A DNA stretch of 64,000 bases from Mycolicibacterium iranicum (GCF_001650495.1 NZ_LWCS01000029.1:1-64000), one strand, 5' to 3'. Shown: positions 51,031-59,804, numbered from the stretch's first letter. The notes: generated by a model not told the origin, from the sequence alone. Program-made: numbers and translations.

Positions 51031-53244
51031 CTAGAGGCGGGTCAATCCCCTTAGGGCTGGCGGAAGCTCGTCTCGATAGAGCACACCGAGCCGCTGCGTG
51101 GCGCGGGTGAGTGCGACGTACAGGTCGGCTGCACCCCGAAAGCCCTCGGCCAGAATATGTTCCGGATGCACCACGAGCACCGCGTCGAACTCCAGGCCCT
51201 TTGTGGCCGTCGGCGGTACCGTGCCCGGCACGCCGGGCGGCCCGATGACGATGCTGGTGCCTTCCCGGCCTGCTTCCGTGCGGACGAACTCCGCTATGGC
51301 CGAGCTCAATCCGCCGTCGGCGACGCGGCGCGCCCACGGTTGGACGCCGGTGGAACGCACCGATTCCGGCGGTTGTGTTGCGGGCGCGAATTCGGCTAGC
51401 ACGGCGGCCGCCACGGCCATGATCTCCGCGGGCGTGCGATAGTTCACCGTCAGGGTGCGATACATCCAGCGTTCTGCCACATAGGGTTTGAGCATTGCGT
51501 CCCACGAGGTCGCCCCTGCAGGGGAGCGCCGCTGCGCGAGATCGCCGACCGTGGTGAACGAGCGGCTCGGGCAGCGCCGCATCAGCACCCTCCAGTCCAT
51601 CTCGGAGAGTTCCTGCGCCTCGTCGACGACGACGTGCCCGTACGTCCATTCCCGGTCGGCGGCTGCGCGTTCGGCAAGCTCGCGGGTGTCGCGCTCCAGG
51701 AATCGCTCGGCGAGATCCTCGGCCGCGATGACGTCCTGGGCCATCAGCCGGTCCTCGTCGTCCATCATGTCCTCGCGCCCGATCATGAGATCGAGGACTC
51801 CCGCCGCGTAGGCGGCCTCCTCCACCCGTTCCCGTTCCGCGGCTTCTTCGCCCGACTTGTCACGCCCCAGCAGGTCGACCAGCTCGTCGAGCAGAGGCAC
51901 GTCCGACAGTGTCCAGGCCGCGCCGTCCTCGCGGTACAGCGCCGGATCTGCGCCTGCGGCGCGAAGCCGTTCGGGTGACGAATACAGCTCGCTCAGAAGG
52001 GTTTCCGGTGTCAGAACTGGCCAGAGTCGATTGAGCGCCGCCTTGAAGCCGGCGTGGTCCTCCAGCTCGTCGATCAGATCGGCGCGCAGATGTTCCCATG
52101 CGGCCTTGTCGGTGCGGGTGAGCCATCCTCGGCCGATCTTGGCGATCGCCCGTTCGGTGAGCGCCCAGGTGATGACGTCGACGAAGGTGGCCCGGGCGTC
52201 GTTGTGCGGTTGATCGGTGGCGCGAGCCTCCTGAACGGCCCACTGAGCGATGTCCGCGCCGATGCTCACCGACACATCCGACAGGTCGATCGGCAGCGGG
52301 TCCTCCGGAACGCGCTGTCGGTCGGCGACCGCCGCGGCAAGCACGTCGAGAATGGCCAGCGATCCCTTGATCTGCGCCGCCTCCGGGGTGTCGGCGTTGG
52401 TGACGTGCAGACCGGGATAGAGGTCGCCTACCGTCATGAACACCACGTTGGTCTCGCCGAGGGACGGCAGCACCCGCCCGATATGGCGCAGGAACGCGGC
52501 GTTCGGTCCCACCACGAGCACGCCGTGGCTCTCCATGCGCTTGCGTTGGGTGTAGAGCAGATAGGCGACGCGGTGCAGGGCGACGACGGTCTTGCCGGTG
52601 CCGGGCCCGCCTTCGATGACGAGCACGCCGGGATGATCGAGCCGGATGATGGCGTCCTGCTCCGCCTGGATCGTGGCGACGATGTCGCGCATGCCTTCCC
52701 CGCGCGGTGCGTTGACCGCTGCCAGCAGGGCCACGTCGCTGGAAGTGCCGCGTTGGCCTTCCGTCTCGTCGAAGCCGGGCCGACCGAAGACCTCGTCGGT
52801 GAAGTCGACCACTCGGCGTCCGATGCTGCGGAACTGCCTGCGCCTGCGCATGTTCTCCGGATGGGCGCCCGTCGCGACGTAGAACGCCCGGGCCGCCGGC
52901 GCGCGCCAGTCGATGAGCAGCGGCTCGTAGTCGTTCTCCTCGTCGAGCACGCCGATGCGGCCGATGTAGATCCGCTCACCGTCGACGCTGTCGAGGCGGC
53001 CGAAGCACAAGCCGGCGTCGGCGATGTTGAGCCGGTCCATCCGTGCGGCCGATGCGCGCACCGCGGCGTCCCGATCCACCATGGTGCCGCCGTCCTGGGC
53101 GTCGATGGGGGCCCCGAGCGCGGCGGCGTGTCTGGTTTTCACTCGCTCGCGCTCGGCATCGAGCCGCTCGTACAGGCCTTCGACATAGCTGCGTTCCGAC
53201 TGCAGCTCGGTGTCGTAGTTGGTCGGTGTCTTCTGAGTCGACAT
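51031..53244 (-). CDS. helR: RNA-polymerase-associated helicase-like ATPase HelR/HelD
   Basis: A 737-aa superfamily 1 (UvrD-like) protein. The N-terminus is a predicted coiled coil (ELQSERSYVEGLYERLDAERERVKTR, about 13-38), as in HelD proteins that insert into the RNA polymerase secondary channel. Walker A is EGGPGTGKT at 211-219. Later motifs are VVVDEAQELSEMDW, GDLAQRRSP, TVNYRTPAEIM, ATKGLEFDAVLVVHPE and LYVALTRATQRLGVL. HelD releases stalled polymerase; actinobacterial HelR confers rifamycin tolerance by displacing the drug. Start ATG 53244 follows AAGGGGCAC. It is divergent from the LexA-controlled radical-SAM gene, so the SOS box may also influence it. Confidence 0.9.
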   Translation of the reverse strand: MSTQKTPTNYDTELQSERSYVEGLYERLDAERERVKTRHAAALGAPIDAQDGGTMVDRDAAVRASAARMDRLNIADAGLCFGRLDSVDGERIYIGRIGVLDEENDYEPLLIDWRAPAARAFYVATGAHPENMRRRRQFRSIGRRVVDFTDEVFGRPGFDETEGQRGTSSDVALLAAVNAPRGEGMRDIVATIQAEQDAIIRLDHPGVLVIEGGPGTGKTVVALHRVAYLLYTQRKRMESHGVLVVGPNAAFLRHIGRVLPSLGETNVVFMTVGDLYPGLHVTNADTPEAAQIKGSLAILDVLAAAVADRQRVPEDPLPIDLSDVSVSIGADIAQWAVQEARATDQPHNDARATFVDVITWALTERAIAKIGRGWLTRTDKAAWEHLRADLIDELEDHAGFKAALNRLWPVLTPETLLSELYSSPERLRAAGADPALYREDGAAWTLSDVPLLDELVDLLGRDKSGEEAAERERVEEAAYAAGVLDLMIGREDMMDDEDRLMAQDVIAAEDLAERFLERDTRELAERAAADREWTYGHVVVDEAQELSEMDWRVLMRRCPSRSFTTVGDLAQRRSPAGATSWDAMLKPYVAERWMYRTLTVNYRTPAEIMAVAAAVLAEFAPATQPPESVRSTGVQPWARRVADGGLSSAIAEFVRTEAGREGTSIVIGPPGVPGTVPPTATKGLEFDAVLVVHPEHILAEGFRGAADLYVALTRATQRLGVLYRDELPPALRGLTRL

Positions 53245-53303
53245 GTGCCCCTTAGCGAATTGCGCAACGGCTGCGATGTTACCGCGCGTCGCTTGACAGG
53301 TAG

Positions 53304-53319
53304 TCGAACATATGTTCGC
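53304..53319. promoter_or_regulatory. LexA (SOS) box between helR and the radical-SAM gene
   Basis: TCGAACatatGTTCGC differs from the mycobacterial consensus TCGAACnnnnGTTCGA only at the last base. It overlaps the spacer and -10 of a promoter formed by TTGACA (53293-53298) and TCGCAT (53316-53321, 17-bp spacer), whose start site would coincide with the ATG at 53328. The orthologue Rv2578c is a known LexA target. Confidence 0.88.
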
Positions 53320-53327
53320 ATGATTCC

Positions 53328-54344
53328 ATGCGTTGGTCAGGCCAAGTCATCGACGTCGACGACGGCGCGCTGCCCGGGCTGCAGCGTATCGGTCTGATTC
53401 GCACTGTCCAGACGCCGCAGTTCGAGGGCATCACCTTCCACGAAGTGCTCTGCAAATCGGCGCTCAACAAGATTCCGGCGGCGTCGATGCTGCCGTTCAA
53501 GTACACAGTGAACGGATACCGCGGGTGCTCCCATGCATGCCGCTACTGCTTCGCCCGGCCCACGCACGAATATCTCGATTTCGACCCTGGCCAGGACTTC
53601 GACAGTCAGGTGGTGGTGAAGACGAACGTCGCCGAAGTGCTGCGCCGCGAACTACGAAAGCCGTCGTGGATACGTGAAACCGTTGCGCTGGGGACGAATA
53701 CGGACCCCTATCAGCGGGCGGAGGGGCGCTACACGCTGATGCCCGGCATCATCGGCGCCCTCGCCGATTTCGGGACGCCGTTTTCGATTCTGACCAAGGG
53801 CACGCTCCTGCGCCGCGACCTTCCTTTGCTGACCGAGGTGGCCCGCCGGGTCGACGTCAGTGTCGCCGTGTCACTGGCGGTGGGTGACTCGGACATCCAC
53901 GCCCGCGTGGAGCCGGGCACACCATCGCCTCAGGCGCGGTTGGGGCTGATCGCCGCCGTCCGCGACGCCGGCCTGGACTGCCATGTGATGGTCGCCCCCG
54001 TGTTGCCGCGGCTCACCGACTCCGAAGAACATCTGGACGACTTGCTGGGGCGGATCGCCGCAGCCGGAGCGACGAGTGTCACGGTGTTCGGACTTCACTT
54101 GCGGGGAAGTACGCGCGGCTGGTTCATGGACTGGCTCGCGGGCGCGTACCCGCATCTTGTCGGCGAGTACCGCAACCTCTATCGCAGGGGCGCGTATCTA
54201 CCGCCGGAGTACCGGGCCATGCTGGCGCAGCGCGCGGCGCCGCTGATCGCCAGGCACGGGCTGACCCGTGACGGACGGGCCTTTCGTGGCGCGCCGGTCG
54301 CACCGCCGCCTGTCGCGACAGCGGTTCAGCCTGCGTTGTTTTGA
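53328..54344 (+). CDS. SOS-regulated radical SAM protein (Rv2578c family)
   Basis: A 338-aa radical SAM enzyme with the iron-sulfur motif CxxxCxxC at C67, C71 and C74 (GCSHACRYC). The TIM-barrel region contains ALGTNTDPYQRAEGRY and the glycine-rich VSVAVSLAVG. The family is related to the SplB/spore photoproduct lyase-like proteins, a group containing DNA-repair enzymes; the reaction of this branch is not established. No ribosome site precedes the ATG; with the promoter and SOS box just upstream, a leaderless transcript starting at the ATG is likely. It is divergent from helR. Confidence 0.9.
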   Translation: MRWSGQVIDVDDGALPGLQRIGLIRTVQTPQFEGITFHEVLCKSALNKIPAASMLPFKYTVNGYRGCSHACRYCFARPTHEYLDFDPGQDFDSQVVVKTNVAEVLRRELRKPSWIRETVALGTNTDPYQRAEGRYTLMPGIIGALADFGTPFSILTKGTLLRRDLPLLTEVARRVDVSVAVSLAVGDSDIHARVEPGTPSPQARLGLIAAVRDAGLDCHVMVAPVLPRLTDSEEHLDDLLGRIAAAGATSVTVFGLHLRGSTRGWFMDWLAGAYPHLVGEYRNLYRRGAYLPPEYRAMLAQRAAPLIARHGLTRDGRAFRGAPVAPPPVATAVQPALF

Positions 54345-54357
54345 CGCATGCGGAGTT

Positions 54358-55620
54358 CTAGCTCTTGTTGCGCTTGACCTGATTGAAGGGCACACCACGG
54401 TCTGCGGCGGCCTCGCGCGGGAAGCCCAGAATGCGTTCGCCGATCACGTTGCGCGCCATCTCCGAGCTGCCACCTCCGAGCGAGCCCGTCTGCCGGGACA
54501 GGTAGCGCACGCCGACGTCGGCGATCTCGGTAAGGCTGTCACCTTCGTCGATGACGCCGGCGGTGCCCGCGATCGCCAGTGCCGTGTCGACCTCGAGTTC
54601 AGTGGTTTCGGCGTGGAACAGCCGGATGAGGGTGCCCGCGTTCGGCGGCAGCGAGCCGTCGGCGATCGCGTGGAACACGTGGTCGATCAGCTGTTCCTTC
54701 ACGATCCGGCGTGTCAGCGCGCGCCCCGCCAGTTCCTGGATGCGCGGATCGTCGCCCTGGCCGGTGGCCTCAGCCAGCCCGACGTGATCGGGCGGCATCT
54801 CGCTGGCGTTCTCGGCGGCGGTCCCGCTGGCGAACTCCGATCCGCCACCGACTGCCCGGCGCTCGTGGTGCAGCTGACGGGTGGCGACCTCCCACCCCTT
54901 GTTCACCTCGCCGACGACGGCGTCGTCCCCGAGCTCGAGTCCGTCGAAGAACTCCTCGCAGAACTCTTCGTTGCCGTTGACTTCCTTGATGCGGCGCATC
55001 GTGATGCCGGGGGAGTTGAGCGGCACGAGGAACATCGTCAGGCCCTCGTGCTTGGGCACCGTCCAGTCGGTGCGGGCCAGCAGCAGGCCGTAATCACCGG
55101 CGAAGGCGCTGGTGCTCCAGGTTTTGGCGCCGTTGATGATCCACGTACCGTCCCGATAGTCGGCACGGGTGATGACGCCGGCAAGGTCGGAGCCACCGCT
55201 GGGTTCGCTGAGCAGCTGAACCAGGATCTCCTCACCGCGGACCGCGGCCGAGATGCGGTCGCGCTTCTGGGCTTCGCTACCCACGTCGAGAATGGTTGCC
55301 GCGCAGATTGTGAACGTGGGCGTGTTAAGGATCAAGGGCATCTCGTAGCTTCGGCATTCGGCGTTGAACGCCCGCTGGTAGGAGTAGTCCAGGCCGAGTC
55401 CGCCGTACTCGCGTGGGAAGCAGATTCCCGCAAATCCTCCTTCGTACAAACGCTTTTGAAGTTCCTTCGCGCGATCCCAGGAGGCCTGCTCAGCCCGCAC
55501 CGAGAAGGGCGGGTGGTCGGGATCGATCCTCGGCATGTTCTCGGCCAGCCATGCCCGCGCGCGGGCGGCGAAATCCGCTACCGACTCGGTCGCCTGCGTG
55601 GCGGTGACGGTATCGGTCAT
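54358..55620 (-). CDS. Acyl-CoA dehydrogenase, subunit 1 of a heteromeric pair
   Basis: A 420-aa FadE-type flavoprotein. Motifs are GGFAGICFPREYGGLGLDYSY, QLLSEPSGGSDLAGVITRA, NGAKTWSTSAFAG and the C-terminal RQTGSLGGGSSEMARNVIGERILGFPRE. The usual YEGTSEIQ segment is replaced by GGGSSEMARN, as in the mycobacterial acyl-CoA dehydrogenases that form alpha2beta2 enzymes on steroid or branched acyl-CoAs. It is coupled to the second subunit by an ATGA overlap (55617-55620). Last gene of the minus-strand operon starting at 58000. Confidence 0.9.
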   Translation of the reverse strand: MTDTVTATQATESVADFAARARAWLAENMPRIDPDHPPFSVRAEQASWDRAKELQKRLYEGGFAGICFPREYGGLGLDYSYQRAFNAECRSYEMPLILNTPTFTICAATILDVGSEAQKRDRISAAVRGEEILVQLLSEPSGGSDLAGVITRADYRDGTWIINGAKTWSTSAFAGDYGLLLARTDWTVPKHEGLTMFLVPLNSPGITMRRIKEVNGNEEFCEEFFDGLELGDDAVVGEVNKGWEVATRQLHHERRAVGGGSEFASGTAAENASEMPPDHVGLAEATGQGDDPRIQELAGRALTRRIVKEQLIDHVFHAIADGSLPPNAGTLIRLFHAETTELEVDTALAIAGTAGVIDEGDSLTEIADVGVRYLSRQTGSLGGGSSEMARNVIGERILGFPREAAADRGVPFNQVKRNKS

Positions 55621-56753
55621 GCCGGCACCTCGGCCTTCCTGCTCAGCTCATAGACGATGCGGTGATGATCTTCCGGGGAGCCGAACACAGCCCGGTACAG
55701 CGCCACCCGGCGCAGATACAGGTGCAGGTCGTGTTCCCATGTGACGCCGATGCCGCCGTGCAATTGGACACAGTCCTGCAGCATCAGCGGGGCACGTTCG
55801 GCCACATAGGCTTTGGCGACGCTCACCAGCTTCTCGGCGTCGGGGGAGCGGTGCGCGACCGCCGCGACCGCACCCGCGGTGGTGCCGCGGCAGGCCTCGA
55901 ACCACAACTTCATGTCTGCCGCACGATGTTTGAGAGCCTGGTAGGACGCCAGCGGACGGCCGAAGCTGTGTCGGTCCGCGAGCCACTGGTTGGTCATCGC
56001 GAGCACCGCGTCGAGAATTCCGACGATCTCGGCGCACTGCAGAATGAGGGCGATCTGACGCTGGCGTTCGATGATCGCCGCCGTCTGCTCGGCAGTTCCC
56101 ACCGCCGCGGATTCGGCGACCTGCACTCCGTCGAAATGTACGTGCGCGTAGCGCTTGACCATGTCGACGGAGTTCTGCGCCGTCACGGTGACCCCTGCGG
56201 TGTCCGTCGGCACCAGAAACTGCCGGACCGCCCCGTCGCAGGCGGCGACGACGAGAACCACATCGGAGTCGGCGCCTGCCTCGACACGATCCTTGACCCC
56301 GTCGATTCGAAAACCGGAATCGGTTCGGGTAGCGATGGTTTGGGCGATCAGCGGGGCAAACGGGCGCTTCGGTTCGTAGACCGCCCATGACGCGATCAGC
56401 TCACCTGAGATCAGGCCCTCGATGAGGTCCTCGTGACCCTCTGGTGCTTCGGCGAGTCCGGCGAGAACGACGCTGACCGGATGCAGTGGGCCGGGGGCGA
56501 CCGTGTGGCCGATCCGTTCGGCAACCAGCGCCACGTCGGCCACCCCGTCCCCCGAGACGCTGCCGCCGCCGAGTTCCTCCGGCACGAGCAGGCTGGTCCA
56601 TCCCAATTCGGCCGCCCGCTGCCACCATTCGCGCTGGAACGACATCCCGGAGGCGTGCAGGCCTCGGACATGGGTCAGCGAGCCCTGTTTCTCCAGGAAC
56701 GTCTGAGTGGTCGAGGCGAACAGCAGCTGTTCGGGATTCACCACGTCGGTCAT
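55617..56753 (-). CDS. Acyl-CoA dehydrogenase, subunit 2 of a heteromeric pair
   Basis: A 378-aa FadE-type protein. LGWTSLLVPEELGGGSVSGDGVADVALVAERIG marks the N-terminal domain. A shorter middle barrel (IDGVKDRVEAGADSDVVLVVAA) and a C-terminal helical domain with ADRHSFGRPLASYQALKHRAADM and QLHGGIGVTWEHDLHLYLRR follow. Pairing with the upstream-type FadE gene, by ATGA overlap, matches the FadE26/27 and FadE28/29 style of two-gene heterotetramers. It lies 17 bp downstream of the amidohydrolase, so all three form one operon under the operators at 58034-58072. Confidence 0.9.
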   Translation of the reverse strand: MTDVVNPEQLLFASTTQTFLEKQGSLTHVRGLHASGMSFQREWWQRAAELGWTSLLVPEELGGGSVSGDGVADVALVAERIGHTVAPGPLHPVSVVLAGLAEAPEGHEDLIEGLISGELIASWAVYEPKRPFAPLIAQTIATRTDSGFRIDGVKDRVEAGADSDVVLVVAACDGAVRQFLVPTDTAGVTVTAQNSVDMVKRYAHVHFDGVQVAESAAVGTAEQTAAIIERQRQIALILQCAEIVGILDAVLAMTNQWLADRHSFGRPLASYQALKHRAADMKLWFEACRGTTAGAVAAVAHRSPDAEKLVSVAKAYVAERAPLMLQDCVQLHGGIGVTWEHDLHLYLRRVALYRAVFGSPEDHHRIVYELSRKAEVPA

Positions 56754-56770
56754 ATGAGTCGGTCTGCCTC

Positions 56771-58000
56771 TCAGGCGATGACGAGTGCGGGGACGTCGGG
56801 CTTGTAGACGACTTTGTTCTCGACCTTGAACAGGTCGATCATGTTCTTGCCCATGACTTTGCGGACGCCCTCCTCGTCGAGCCCGTGAGCTTCCAGGTCC
56901 GAGACGAGGTTGATCGGGTCGGCGAGACCTTCGGGATGCGGCCAGTCAGAGCCGAAGATCACGCGGTCAATGCCGCACAACTCGGAGATTTCCCTGAAAT
57001 TGTCCTCCCAGAACGGTGCCACATAGACGGCTCGTGTGAACGCTTCGACCGGGTTCTCCGGAAATGACTGCGGCATCTTGGAATAGACGTCTTCGAATTG
57101 GTGGAACAGGTACGGCACCCACGATGCGCCGTTCTCGATCGACAGGATGCGCAGGTCCGGGTTGCGCGTCAACGCACCGTGACAAACCAGCGCTGCCATG
57201 CTGTCCTCGATGGGGCGCTTACCCATCGACACCATGCGGAACGCCGTCGGCTTGAAGGGCAGATATTCGTCGGCGGGCTCCCAGTCGTTGAGGTACTCGG
57301 CGTAGCCGCTGTCCGACGCGTGCATCGACACCGGGATGCCGGCTTTCACGCATGCGTCCCAGAACGGGTCGAATTCCTCGGTGCCAAATGAGCGCGTGCC
57401 GCGGAAGCCCGGCACCGGTGCGGGCCGGACCAGGACGGTCTTGGCGCCGCGTTCGAGGCACCACTGGAGTTCTTCGAGAGCGCGGTCGACGATCGGCAAC
57501 GTGATGACCGGCGTCGAGAAGATACGGTCCTCGTAGTTGAACTGCCAAGTCTCGTACATCCATTCGTTGAGCGCGTGGATGATGTCGTGGATCAGCTCGG
57601 GGTCGTCTTTGAGGCGCTCCTCGACCAGTGACGCGAGCGTGGGGAACATCAGCGTGTAATCCAGGCCGAGTCCGTCCATCACCTCGAGGCGCGCCTGCGG
57701 ATCGCGGAAGGCGGGGATGGCCTTCATCGGCTTGCCCATGATCTCGCGGAAACTCTTGCCGCCGCTGCCGTGCCGGAAGTACTCCTCCTGGGCGCCGGGT
57801 CGGGCCACCACCTCGAAGGTCGGGTTGGGGATGTAGTCGCTGATGTGGTTGCGCACCATGATCTTGGTGCGACCGTGCACGTCGATGTAGTCGATGACGC
57901 CCTTGCGTTTGTCCGGCAGGAACTTGGTCAGCGCTTCCCTGGGTTCGTAGAAGTGGTTGTCGGCGTCGAAGACCGGATAGTCGAGGATGCGTGACGGCAT
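56771..58000 (-). CDS. Amidohydrolase-2 family protein, first gene of a TetR-controlled operon
   Basis: A 409-aa TIM-barrel metal enzyme. VFDADNHFYEP (about residue 10), VSMHASDSGY, and FGSDWPHPEG supply the metal ligands; this branch is common beside acyl-CoA dehydrogenases in actinobacterial catabolic operons and may hydrolyse or decarboxylate a ring-derived acid. The ATG at 58000 follows AGGAGAG; the longer frame to 58033 runs into the first operator. Gene order is amidohydrolase, dehydrogenase subunit 2, subunit 1. The substrate is unknown. Confidence 0.88.
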   Translation of the reverse strand: MPSRILDYPVFDADNHFYEPREALTKFLPDKRKGVIDYIDVHGRTKIMVRNHISDYIPNPTFEVVARPGAQEEYFRHGSGGKSFREIMGKPMKAIPAFRDPQARLEVMDGLGLDYTLMFPTLASLVEERLKDDPELIHDIIHALNEWMYETWQFNYEDRIFSTPVITLPIVDRALEELQWCLERGAKTVLVRPAPVPGFRGTRSFGTEEFDPFWDACVKAGIPVSMHASDSGYAEYLNDWEPADEYLPFKPTAFRMVSMGKRPIEDSMAALVCHGALTRNPDLRILSIENGASWVPYLFHQFEDVYSKMPQSFPENPVEAFTRAVYVAPFWEDNFREISELCGIDRVIFGSDWPHPEGLADPINLVSDLEAHGLDEEGVRKVMGKNMIDLFKVENKVVYKPDVPALVIA

Positions 58001-58033
58001 GGTGGGCTCTCCTGGCGCGTCGTATTTGCACAA

Positions 58034-58072
58034 AGCGGTAATGAGATTACCGCTGGTGGTAACGACATTACC
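58034..58072. promoter_or_regulatory. Two TetR-type operators upstream of the amidohydrolase operon
   Basis: Site 1 is a perfect 21-bp palindrome (58034-58054, 9-bp arms around GAG) with core GGTAATGAGATTACC at 58037-58051. Site 2 is GGTAACGACATTACC at 58058-58072, symmetric over TGGTAA/TTACCA. Centres are 21 bp apart, two helical turns, so two dimers would bind the same DNA face. The same motif recurs at 58782-58796. Confidence 0.82.
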
Positions 58073-58119
58073 ATGCGCAAGTGTAACGGCGCTAGAGCGT
58101 GTCAGCCCAGTTCAGGGCG

Positions 58120-58752
58120 TTAACGAGTGAGCCCACGCAGGCAGAAGGTGTACACGTGGTTTCCCTCGATGGGCACGTCGTTGAGTTCCGCTCCCAGATC
58201 GCGCATGCGCAGTGTTCCCAACACCGTCTGCATCAGGATCGTGGCATCGGTATCCACATCGAGGTCGGGCCTGAATGTGCAGTCCTCGATGCCGCGCCGC
58301 AGGATGTCGGCGATGAGGCGGTGCAGGGGCAGCAGCACCTTCGCGAACTCTTTCGGCCTGGTCTCGAGCAAGTGATCGTTGTAGTAGGTCAGCCCCCGGT
58401 TGATGCTGTCCTGGGTGCTCGATTCCGCAGGCGCGCTGATGCGTTCGATGAGCAGACGCAGGGCGTCGGCGCTGCCCAACGACTCCATCTCGGCGCGCCA
58501 CCGCCCGGTGGCATCGGCCATGATCCTCTCGACAAGTCCGAGCAGAAGTTCGTCTTTGGTGGCGAAGTGTTGGTAGAACGCCCGCAACGAGGTCTTGGAC
58601 CGCTCGACCACCTCGAGGACCGTGAAGTCGGTGCGGCCGGTCTCGCCGAGAATGTCCAGCGCAGAGCGCATGAAGCGGTTGGCGCGCGACTCCTGCGAGG
58701 CGTTGTCGCGCTGGGCCGTCGGATTCGGCTGAGCCTTCGCGGCCATCGGCAC
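58120..58752 (-). CDS. TetR-family transcriptional regulator of the dehydrogenase/thioesterase regulon
   Basis: A 210-aa regulator with a 25-residue polar N-terminal tail, then the helix-turn-helix FTVLEVVERSKTSLRAFYQHFATKDELLLGLVERI (about 43-77) and a helical ligand domain. The GTG at 58752 is six bases after AGGAAGG; the ATG at 58746 is an alternative. It lies between three copies of GGTAAYGANNTTACC: two ahead of the amidohydrolase operon and one ahead of its own start and the divergent thioesterase. It probably represses all of them and itself, with an acyl-CoA or the substrate acid as the likely inducer. Confidence 0.9.
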   Translation of the reverse strand: MPMAAKAQPNPTAQRDNASQESRANRFMRSALDILGETGRTDFTVLEVVERSKTSLRAFYQHFATKDELLLGLVERIMADATGRWRAEMESLGSADALRLLIERISAPAESSTQDSINRGLTYYNDHLLETRPKEFAKVLLPLHRLIADILRRGIEDCTFRPDLDVDTDATILMQTVLGTLRMRDLGAELNDVPIEGNHVYTFCLRGLTR

Positions 58753-58781
58753 GCCATCCCTTCCTGTCCCCGGCAGTCGAT

Positions 58782-58796
58782 GGTAATGACGTTACC
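58782..58796. promoter_or_regulatory. Third copy of the TetR operator, in the TetR/thioesterase divergent region
   Basis: GGTAATGACGTTACC matches the two sites at 58037 and 58058 (consensus GGTAAYGANNTTACC). It sits 30 bases upstream of the TetR start and 62 bases upstream of the thioesterase start. Confidence 0.8.
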
Positions 58797-58857
58797 GCTT
58801 TCGGGGAACCTCGGTTAATGTTCCCTCCGACGGTCATCCGATGGAGGCGATGGACAC

Positions 58858-59730
58858 ATGACACAGGCGCAATGGACGGTCCAGGCACTGCTCGACCTGT
58901 TCGACGCGGAACCGGCAGGCGAGAACACTTTCTCGGCGCAGACCGGTCCCGCCGGGGAGGACGAGCGTCAGGTCGTCGAGGGCACGCAGGTCCTCGCCCA
59001 GTCGATTGTGGCCGCCGCCAAGCGTTTTCCGGGCAAGTCAATCCGGTCCGTATATGCGGTGTTCGCGCGCGCCGTCATGGTCGCCGCGGGGCCGGTGGAG
59101 TTGGAGATCGACGTGGTCAGCGAAGGGCGTTCCACCGCAACGGCGGTCGTGACCGCGAGGCAGAACGGCAAGCGCTGCATCACCACCACCGTGCTGGCCG
59201 ACGTGCCCACCGGCGACGTCATCCGCCACCATCTGCCCAAGCCCGACGTGGCGGCACCCGCCGACGCGCATGAGTCGCCGATGCCGATGCCCGGTCGCCA
59301 ACTTCGGCTGGTCGACGTCGTCGACGTGAACAGTCCCGACGAGGTCGGGCCGCCCGAGCTGTATGCCTGGCTGCACTATGACCCGATTCCGTCGCGGGAC
59401 GACCTCGCCAAGGCGCTCATCGCGTATTTCACTGGTCACCTGGGTATTTCGACGACAATGCGCGCGCACGAGGGCATCGGAACCAGCCAGGCGCACCTGA
59501 CCGTGTCGACCGCGCCGATGACGGTGTCGGTGAGTTTCCACGAGCCGGTCACCTGGGACGGTTGGCTGCTGTATGCGCATGAGAGCACTCAGGTGGGTGC
59601 CGGTATGTCCTATGTCCGCGGCACGGTGCACACCGAGGAAGGTGAGTTGCTCGCGTCGTTCACCCAGGATGCGCTGATCCGTCCTCTGCGCACCACGGAC
59701 ACCGCCATCAAAGAACAGTCAAGGCTCTAG
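58858..59730 (+). CDS. TesB-like double-hotdog acyl-CoA thioesterase
   Basis: A 290-aa protein. Residues 1-135 contain a hotdog-like segment (ENTFSAQTGPA...QVLAQSIVAAAKRFPGKSIRSVYAVFARAV), and the C-terminal half a second one (YAWLHYDPIP, HLGISTTMRAHEGIGTSQAHLTVSTAPMTVSVSFHEPVTWDGWLLYAHES). This is the layout of the thioesterase-like superfamily. The ATG follows GGAGG with a 10-base gap. It diverges from the TetR gene across the third operator, suggesting it hydrolyses an acyl-CoA in the same pathway as the dehydrogenase pair. Confidence 0.82.
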   Translation: MTQAQWTVQALLDLFDAEPAGENTFSAQTGPAGEDERQVVEGTQVLAQSIVAAAKRFPGKSIRSVYAVFARAVMVAAGPVELEIDVVSEGRSTATAVVTARQNGKRCITTTVLADVPTGDVIRHHLPKPDVAAPADAHESPMPMPGRQLRLVDVVDVNSPDEVGPPELYAWLHYDPIPSRDDLAKALIAYFTGHLGISTTMRAHEGIGTSQAHLTVSTAPMTVSVSFHEPVTWDGWLLYAHESTQVGAGMSYVRGTVHTEEGELLASFTQDALIRPLRTTDTAIKEQSRL

Positions 59731-59804
59731 GATTTCGTGGGAGGCGGCACGCAGCCTCAGCTCCGTCTGGAGCTAACCGATGACGTCGGGCAATTCAGTC
59801 GAAC

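Noticed and set aside
53245..53327. Rifamycin-associated element (the 19-bp palindrome found before some helR genes)
   Set aside because: Only a GGGGC near the ribosome site is present; the palindrome is absent.
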